Below, in pieces: positions 8,901 through 17,900 of a stretch of DNA of 64,000 bases. The stretch's first letter is position 1. The number at the start of each line of letters is the position of its first letter. Below the pieces are notes generated by a model that was given only the letters and a program-made list of their open reading frames with translations, was not told the origin of the DNA and ran no database searches. Position numbers and translations under genes: made by a program. Origin of the DNA: Flagellimonas marinaquae (GTDB lineage Bacteria; Bacteroidota; Bacteroidia; Flavobacteriales; Flavobacteriaceae); assembly GCF_023716465.1 (NCBI RefSeq), contig NZ_CP092415.1, positions 1,527,501 through 1,591,500 on the forward strand, written 5' to 3'.

Positions 8901-11900
8901 AGCTGTTTCCTTCAAAACTATAGGTATAGGGTGCTGTTCCTCCAAGGGCCGAAATAGTTATAGTGGCTTCGTTTACACTATTACTTGGGCTACAAGCAAA
9001 ATCTGTCGCAGAGGCAGATGCTGTTAATGCAGACGGTTCGCCCACGGTTACATCAAAAGAGTCTTCACATGCTCTTGAAGAGATTACCCTAGCTTGGTAA
9101 TTACCTGCAGGCAGATTATCAAAAACAGGACTCGATTGAGCAAATCGGTATGGATTCACCAAATCCGACATTTCATAAAGTTCGTAGGTGTATACAGGAT
9201 CAACTACGGTAGCAGGATCGAGTACAACGGTCAAACTTCCGTCGGAACCTCCATTACAGCTCACATCTTGTATGATAACATTATCGATGATCGGATCAAC
9301 TTTATCATCCAATTCTTGGGTAACTACATAAGTACATGGTGTGGCAGTATCATTATCTGTTACCGTAAAAGTATACACACCGGGCATGGTTAAACCTGTA
9401 AATACTCCTGTAGTGTTTGTTGGAAGTGGCGTTGAACCATCCGGGAATTCTACTTCGAATTCTAAATTTGTAGATCCACCGGAAACATTAACAGTAATTT
9501 GTCCGCCTGGATCGCTAATATCACAATCTATAGGTTTAACCACAGTTGTATTGGCTGTCATGGCATCTGTAAGAACTACTGGTCCAACAGTTGTGGTACA
9601 GGACCACTGATCGGCGATCAACACTTCATAGGAACCAGCTCCAAGACCTGAGAATATGGTATTTGTTTGTGGAGAACCAACATTTGTTCCATCTTTAATT
9701 AGTTGATAGGTATAGTTGCTTCCTTGTCCACCTGCTGTTCCCACCACTTGGATTTCACCTTGCAGATCGGTACAGTTTTCCACATTGATTTGCAATGTGG
9801 CAGTTATCGGATTAGGATCGGTTAAGGTTACGGTATCCACCAATTCTTCACAACCACTAGAATCGATTACCCAAGCTTCATAAGTTCCAGCAACGAGTCC
9901 GGTAAAGTTTGGACTGGCCACATAGTCACCGAGCACTGTTGGAGAAGAAGTACCTACATAGTAGGAATATCCGCCCCATCCACCGGCAACATTGGTAATC
10001 TGGATGGCACCATCGTTGCCCAAACAGGTAATATCGGTTACTACCGTGGCTCCGGTAATGGCAGCAGCTGGACCCGCAATAGTGAAGGATTCGCTGTACA
10101 GACATGCAGCTCCCGGAGGATTGGTATCCGTTACTTCGATATAATATGTTCCTGCAGCGAGTCCTGTGATGGTAAAACTTCCGTCGGTATCTGTACCTGT
10201 TGTAATGGTATCGTCTCCCAGATTGGTCGGAGTATTTAAGAAATCGTAATACAGTGTATAACTTGTAGCACTTGCATAGGTTGTGCTGAAAGCGTCAACA
10301 AGGTTCAGTTCCACTTCGCCATTAATGTCTCCAAAGCAAGTAATATCTGTGGTGCTTACCACATTCAAATCCAAAACTTCTGGATCGGCCACTTCGTGTG
10401 AAACAGTTCTAACACATCCTGTTACTGTGTTTCTAACTTCAAAATTGTGTGTTCCAACACTCAATCCTGTAAAGACTCCGGTAGGCTGGAATATACCAGA
10501 AGGCAATTCCCTAAATTCATAATTGGCCGGATGCGTATTGGAATTAGTGATAGATCCTACTGCGGTAATGGTAATATCCTCGCCAGTGGCACAAGTAGCA
10601 ACTGCATCAACCGTAATAATCGCGTTGTCCAAGCTATCAAACGGTGCAATGCTAGCTGTGGTTGTGCCTATACAACCATTACTATCATATACATTGATGG
10701 TGTAGTTGCCACCGTTGATATCGGTTTCGGTATACACAGGGTTGTTACCCGATTGAACCACTACAGATCCCGCATCGTTGATAAATTCATAGATAACATA
10801 GTTTCCACTACCCCCTATTATAGAAGCAGTGTCCACGGTTATGGTCGCGTTGTTCATGTTGTTGCCAACACTACAACCGAATTCAACTACTGATGCGTTT
10901 ACATTGGTTATGGCATCTGGCTGGGAAATAACGATCCCTGTAATATCAAAGGGACAGTTATTTGCACCAATTGCTCGTACATCGTATGTTCCTGCAGGTA
11001 AATTTTCAAAAGTATTTCCATTTAATACAGCGCCAACAGGCATGGGTGTTAGGGTATATGTCAATGGAAGTATACCATTGTCCACAGCTGTTAGGGTAAT
11101 GCTACCATCGTTTCCACCAAAACAGGTTACATCTACATGGGTTTCTGTAAAATCTGGAATAGGTGCATCTGGAACTTCTATGGTTATGGTTTTAGGACAG
11201 TTCGGTGGTGCTGTACCCATGTCGTACACAATCACATCATAACTACCGGCAACTGCTGCGCCTGTCCAAGTAAATTGATTGAAAGCATTCAATGTAAGAA
11301 CACCTCTTGCTACATCATTGGTGCCTGGTCCATCGATCATATACTCATAGTTTCCAGATCCCGAGATTACATCGATCAATAGTTCAGCATTACCGGCAGC
11401 ACCAATTTCACAATCCAATGCTACTGTTTGTGTAACCGTAAACTCCAAAGGTGGATGAATATCAAAAGTTTCTGTTTCGGCACATCCGTTCAGGTCTCGA
11501 ACAGTTATTGATTGACCTGTACTTGAAGATAGGTTGGATATTAAATATTGATTGCTTCCATTGAATGTAAAGTTTTGGAATGCGCCACCATTAATACTAA
11601 TTTGGAACGGTGCCATGGCCACTGCTGGGTTGTCCAACGTAACCATAACCTGGAATAGTCCTTCGTCCACACATTCATCTATTATGGCCAGAGAAATATC
11701 CGGGCTTGGATCGAGTAGAACGGTAACGGGATCACTTTGTATACAATCGTTCGCATCTTTTACATACACAATGTAATCACCAGCTTCTACATTGGCCGTG
11801 TTACTGCTTGTCCATCCAGCGGTAGCAGCTGTAGGAGCGGGGTCGGTATCCAATAAATACAGATACTCGTATGGAGCAAGACCAAATTGGGCCGATGCGG

Positions 11901-14900
11901 TGATAACACCTGCATTTGGATTACAGTTGTCGTTAGTTGGTGAACTAGCTGTAACATCTAGCAAAGTAGGCGCTTGTTCAATAAGGAATTCATCAGAAGC
12001 AATTACACAACCAGCGTTAGGTCCATCGGCCTCTTCGAAAAGAATGTAGTATTCTCCGGGGCTCAAACCTGTTGCTGTATCGCTTTCTGGGCCTCCGATT
12101 GCACCCGATATTGTATCCGATATACCTGTGGTAGTATGGGTATTGGTGTAGAAAATCTCGTAATTCACATTATTTCCACCATAACCGGATATGGTAAAAT
12201 CTACTGTGCCATCGGCAGCTCCTGTACAAGTTATATCGGTTGAAGCATCTATAGTTGATACCAAAGTAGAGTTGGTAGCCACAGGAACGGTTGCTTCCTG
12301 AATATATTCACAATTGGTATCCGTATCAAAAACAATAAAAGTATAAGTTACACCGGGGGTAAGACCTGTGAACAAGTGGGTGTTGTCCGGTGCTGGTAGC
12401 GGATCTTCCGGGAACCATGCAGGATCGGCCGCATTGAAAGCCGGAGCAGGATAGATGGCAAAATAGAATGTTCCTACACCCAAAGTTCCATTGGAAGCTT
12501 GAGCCTCAACAGTCATTTCACCGCTACCAGGCGTACAGCCCGAAGCCCCTGCCGTGGTTATCAATATATCCGGACCTGTTGTAATGGTAACCGTTGATAT
12601 GTTTTGACATCCATTGGCATCAGTAATTTGTACGGTGTAATCTCCAAAATCAAGACCGGTAAAGGTATGATCATTGGTTCCCAAAGAAGTATCGTAGGTA
12701 AGGTTTACACTGAAATCAGTGTTGTATACCTGATAGATATAATCTGGTGTTCCTCCTGAAGCATCAACGGTTATGGTTCCCAATTCGGTGGTCGATGCAA
12801 CACATGTAAGATTGGTGTGCGTTACATTTGGCAAAATAGGAGTTGGTTCAGAAATAACCACAGGGAACGGATCGGAAACACAACCTTTATCATCGGTTAT
12901 GGTTACTTCATAAGACCCTGCTGGCAAACCTGTGGTCTGAGTTCCATAGTTGGTAGGCCCACTTGTTTCTACTACATTAATGGTGTATGGCGGAACGCCA
13001 ACCGAGGTATCGATTACAACGTTCAGAGACCCGGTACTATCACCAAAACATAAGATATCTGTTGGGATAACATTGCTGATTACAGGTTGGGTTGCCGGAG
13101 TTACTATAACACTATTTGTTACTGTGGTACAAGTAGCTGTATCGGTAACACGGAACTGATAGGTTCCATCGGTATTTGTAGTGAATACGTTTCCAGTGAA
13201 CCCGGTTGCAAAATAATTGGTTCCTCCATCGTTGGACCATTCGTAGGAATAGCTACCGGAACCACCAGTTGCATTAATGGTTATGCTGGCATCGGCCAAA
13301 CAGGTCAAATCACTGTTCAACGATGCTGAAGCGGTCAATGCTGGATTAATGGTTGCAGTATCCGTGGCTGTACATCCAAATGCATCTCGTACGTCTATGG
13401 TATAGGTTCCTGCCGTTAAGTTTTCAAAAAGGTATGTTGTACCGTCGGTTGGTGTGGGCGTCATCCAAGCACCGCCATTCAAACTAAATTGATAGGTATC
13501 GTTTCCATCGGTAACATTTACTTGAATACTTCCATCATTATTTCCACTATAACAAAGTGTAGGTGTTAGATTAAAAGCGATGGTTGCCGGAGGATCAATT
13601 GTTATATTGGTCGTGTCCTCACATAAATTAATATCCCTTGCACGGATCACATAATCCCCTGCGGCAAGTCCGGTAAACACATTGGAAGTTTGGAAAGTTG
13701 TGATTATACCTCCCAGATCATCTTCTAGCTGATATTGATAAGCAGGTGTTCCATCGGTGGCCGTGGCCGTGATGGTTGCACCTCCGTTGGTACAGGTCAG
13801 TACATTGGTTATTGTTGCGGTTACATCCAGAATATCGGGCTGTGTCAAGGTTTGGTTCAACACCACTGAACAGGCAGGGTCCCGTAGATCAACTATGTTG
13901 ATGGTATGTGCGCCTGCTGCGAGTCCGGAAACAGTTATAGGACTGGCAAATTGGGCGGCCGATACAGCACCGCCATCCACTTGATACGTAAATCCGATTG
14001 CTGGATCAAAGTTTTCAGCTTCAAAAACGATAGTTCCGTCCGCAGCACCATTACAGGAAATATTGGAAAAGGAAGTAATGGCACCATCAAAGGCATGGCC
14101 ATCTTCAACTGTTACATTCAAGGTTAAGGAATCGGTACAAACCTCGGGTATTTGGTATGCTTCGATGTCGTCAATGGCTATATCGTTTCCATTGATTACC
14201 GCAGAGTTGGTTCTAATAACGATATCCAGATTGGAGTTTGCCCCAGGGTTAAGGTTTACGGTATAATTGTGCCAATCGTTGGCACCTGTGTTTTTTGGAA
14301 TATTTCCTGTGGTTGTACTGGCAATAACTGTTCCGCCTCCATCTACCAACTGAATTTCAATAGTTGGGTCACCACCACTGGTTCCATTACGCAATAGGTT
14401 AAACGCATATAGCGAAACAGTGATATCACGGTTGGGTACTACTTCTACTCCTGTTTTTTGGTAAACGATTCCACCAACACCGGCTACTCCACCCACATTT
14501 ATGGCCAAGAACCTTCCATTCGCCACTCCAGTATGATCGTTTGGACTTTGCCAAGAAGGATAAGGGTTTACAATATTTTGAGTTACAGAATATTCACCAT
14601 CTTGAATATGTGTGTCCGCACCAAAACCTGCACATGCGCTGGCACTGCCATCTTGCGGTTCGTAACAGTAAGCAGGGTCAATTTCGGTGATGCTTGTATT
14701 TGGTCCCACCCCAAAATTTTCGGATAAAAGAATACTGGGTGAAGGGGCTATGTTACTGGTGTAATTTACCGTAATGGTATGGTTGCCCACGGGTACGTTT
14801 GGAAATACATTATTGGTATCCGGTGTGTTAGGCGTACCATTAATTTCGTAAGTATAGTCAAAATCGGTGCTGCTTGGTGTTACCGTAATGGTTCCTTCAC

Positions 14901-17900
14901 CATCACACTCGTAATCAATGGTTGTGGTTGCGGTAGGAGGTGTTGGTTCTGGATCAATGGTTACGGACATTGGATAGGTACACAAGTTGGCATCTCTAAT
15001 GTAAAGTGTGTGTGTCCCCGGCAATAGATATCCAATGGAACTTGTCCCATAGTTGGAACCGCCATCAAAACTGTATTCGTAAGGAGCTGTACCTCCAATG
15101 GCATTGGTGATACGCACCTCAGCACCCATTCCAGGGAAACATTCTGCCAAGGCAGTTACCGCGGCAGAAGCCGAAAGGGTCAAAGGTTCTGTAATGGAGT
15201 AAATTTGGGTCACCTCGCAATTATTGGCATCGCGAACCCTGATATTATAGCTACCCGCTGCTTGATTTACAAAAATGTTGGAAGTTTGATAGGTGGCCCC
15301 ATTGTCAATGCTGTAGGTGTAAGGTGCTTCACCACCTGTCGCAGTTATGGTAATTTGGGCTTGAGCTTCACCACTACAAAGAATGTCCGTATTGGCAATG
15401 GTTAAGGCCAATGGATCGTCTTGAAGAATGGTAATATCGTAAACGGCCTCGCAATATCCTGCGGCACCATTGTTATCTCTTACGTACACATCGTAATCTC
15501 CTGCCCCAGTAATAGTAATGGGGTTTGCAGCTGCGAAATCTCCAGCGGTTGGTGTAGCCCCATTATTTACAATGGCATATACGTAATTTCCATCTCCTCC
15601 GGCCGCTGTTACGGTCACATCCGTATCTGTTCCACAGGCTGTTATGTTGGGCGCTGATGCCGTTACACTAAGTTCTGGATCAATGGTGATTGATGCCGAA
15701 TCGGTACAATCGTTCCCATCCCTAACATCAATGGTATAGGTTCCCGGACCGAGGCCTGTGAATATATTTATGGCCACGAACGGACCTCCATTTAGGCTGT
15801 ATTCATAATTTCCATCTCCTCCAGATGTAACATTGGCCGTTAAAGTCAATCCCGTGGCATCGTCATAACAAATATCGTTCGGAACAATATCCAAAACCGG
15901 TGCAATGGCTTCCGTTAGTGTAAAAGTGTCCGTAAACACACAACCATTGGCGTCGGTAACGGTGTAGGTATAGGTGCCACCAATATTTAAACCGGTGAAC
16001 AGGCCGTTAGCTTGTGCTGTTGGCAGTACGTATCCTGCTGGGCCAGCAGTAATTTCGTAAGTATAACTTCCCCATCCATCAGCCGCAACAATATCTACCG
16101 AACCATTGGCCACACAGGTGGGTTGTGCCACAGTAACTGAAGCGTTGAGTGCTGCAGGCGGAGCTACAACGGTAACACTTGCGGTGTCCGCACAGTTGGT
16201 AAAGTTATCGGTAACGGTAATGGTATAGGTTCCTTCGGCCAATCCAGAAAGGGTGATTGTTCCATTGGTTTCGGCGGTTCCCGAAAATGTTGCAGGACCA
16301 GTTACGGAATAATCATAATCGGTATTGAAGTCGGATACATTGTACCTTATTTCTCCATCTGAATCACCAAAACAGGTAATGTTGTTCAGCAATTGACCTG
16401 TTACTGCGATTTCCGTTACAGGGTCAATGGTAAAACTTTCATCATAGAAACAACCATTGTTATCGGTTACCCGGAACATATAGGTTCCTGGAGACAGACC
16501 TGCAAAGATTGCATTGTTTCCGTTGTTTACTGCACTAACGGCAGGGGAAATAATTTCATAGATCAAATTAGGCGTTCCACCTGTAACGGATAGGGTTACG
16601 TCCGAAACAAAAGTCGGACAAAGGGGGTCGGTTGCCGTAAAACCAATATCGGTGGGGGGGTCCAATGGGTCTATGGTTACCGGATCGGTAACAAATGTAC
16701 ACCCGCTATCGTCTCTTACGGTAATGGTATAGGTTCCATCCGTTAGATTGTTAAAAGTAGGTGAAGCAACAAAGTTGACCCCGTCTATGCTGTATTCGTA
16801 AGGAGCGGCACCTCCTATTACGTTTTGTGCTTCAATAATTCCATTTTGCAGACAAGTGTAGTCTTGTGTCAAAACTGCGTCGGCAGTTACACCTGATGCC
16901 GGACCACTTATCGTAAAGGTCTCAATAAAATCACAGGATATGCCGCCCTGTGTTTGGGTTATGGTCAGAGAATAATTTCCTTGAGGTAAGTTTGTGAAAG
17001 AACCGGAGGTGTTGGATGTGGTCGAGGTATCGGGATAAGTCAACGTATAAGAAAGACTATATCCGTTGGAGTTGGTCACATTTACGTTAAATGAACCATC
17101 GTCTGCCCCGAAACAAGTTTCGTCAACCACGCTAGTGGTATATTCCACCGCAGGAGAAACTGAAATCACAGCGCTATTGGAAATGGCATAACAGCTATTT
17201 CCGTCCACGACCACGAACTCGTACGTTCCTTCCTCTCCGTTGGTAAAGGTAAAATCGGTACTGGTCTGGTAAGCGCCGGGAGGAATATCACCAATATCGG
17301 TGTATAGGTCTGTGCCGTTGTAGCTCCAAATAGCGTAGTAATAATCAGGGTTTGGGAATCCGCCCGATCCGGTCACAGAGATAATACCATCGGTACAATC
17401 TATGTTTTTTGTGGTCAAAGCGTTTACTGCCAAATCGGTTACATCGTTAATGGTAACTTGTTCGGTATAGTCGCAACCATCATCTGTGGTTACGGTTACG
17501 TCGTAAACACCATCGTTCAGATTTTCAAAAGTGTAATTGTTATCGTTGGTTGGTCCGTGGGTATCCACCACGGTGCCTCCACTTGAAATTTCGTAGTAAT
17601 ATTGCGCCTCAACATTGAGAACGGAGATGGCAATTTCTCCCAACCCGTTACAATCGGTGTCTTGGGGAACAACATCTACCTGGAAATCCCTATCCAGAAT
17701 ACCGATATTGTCCAACACAAAAATACAACCATCGGTTACTCCTTGTTGTCTTATTTCCACCATGTAGGCACCGTTGGTGTCAACATCAAAGCTGGGGCTG
17801 GATTGGTAAGGAGCTATAATCGTTCCTGTGGTCTGGTTCACCAATTGGAACTCATAAGTCAAAGGGACATTGGTAACGGTGATGTTTCCATCGGTATCAC

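Noticed and set aside
6650..17650. Tandem repeats considered as a CRISPR array or satellite DNA
   Set aside because: Units are about 250 nt, diverged at DNA level, and in one open frame; they encode SprB protein repeats.
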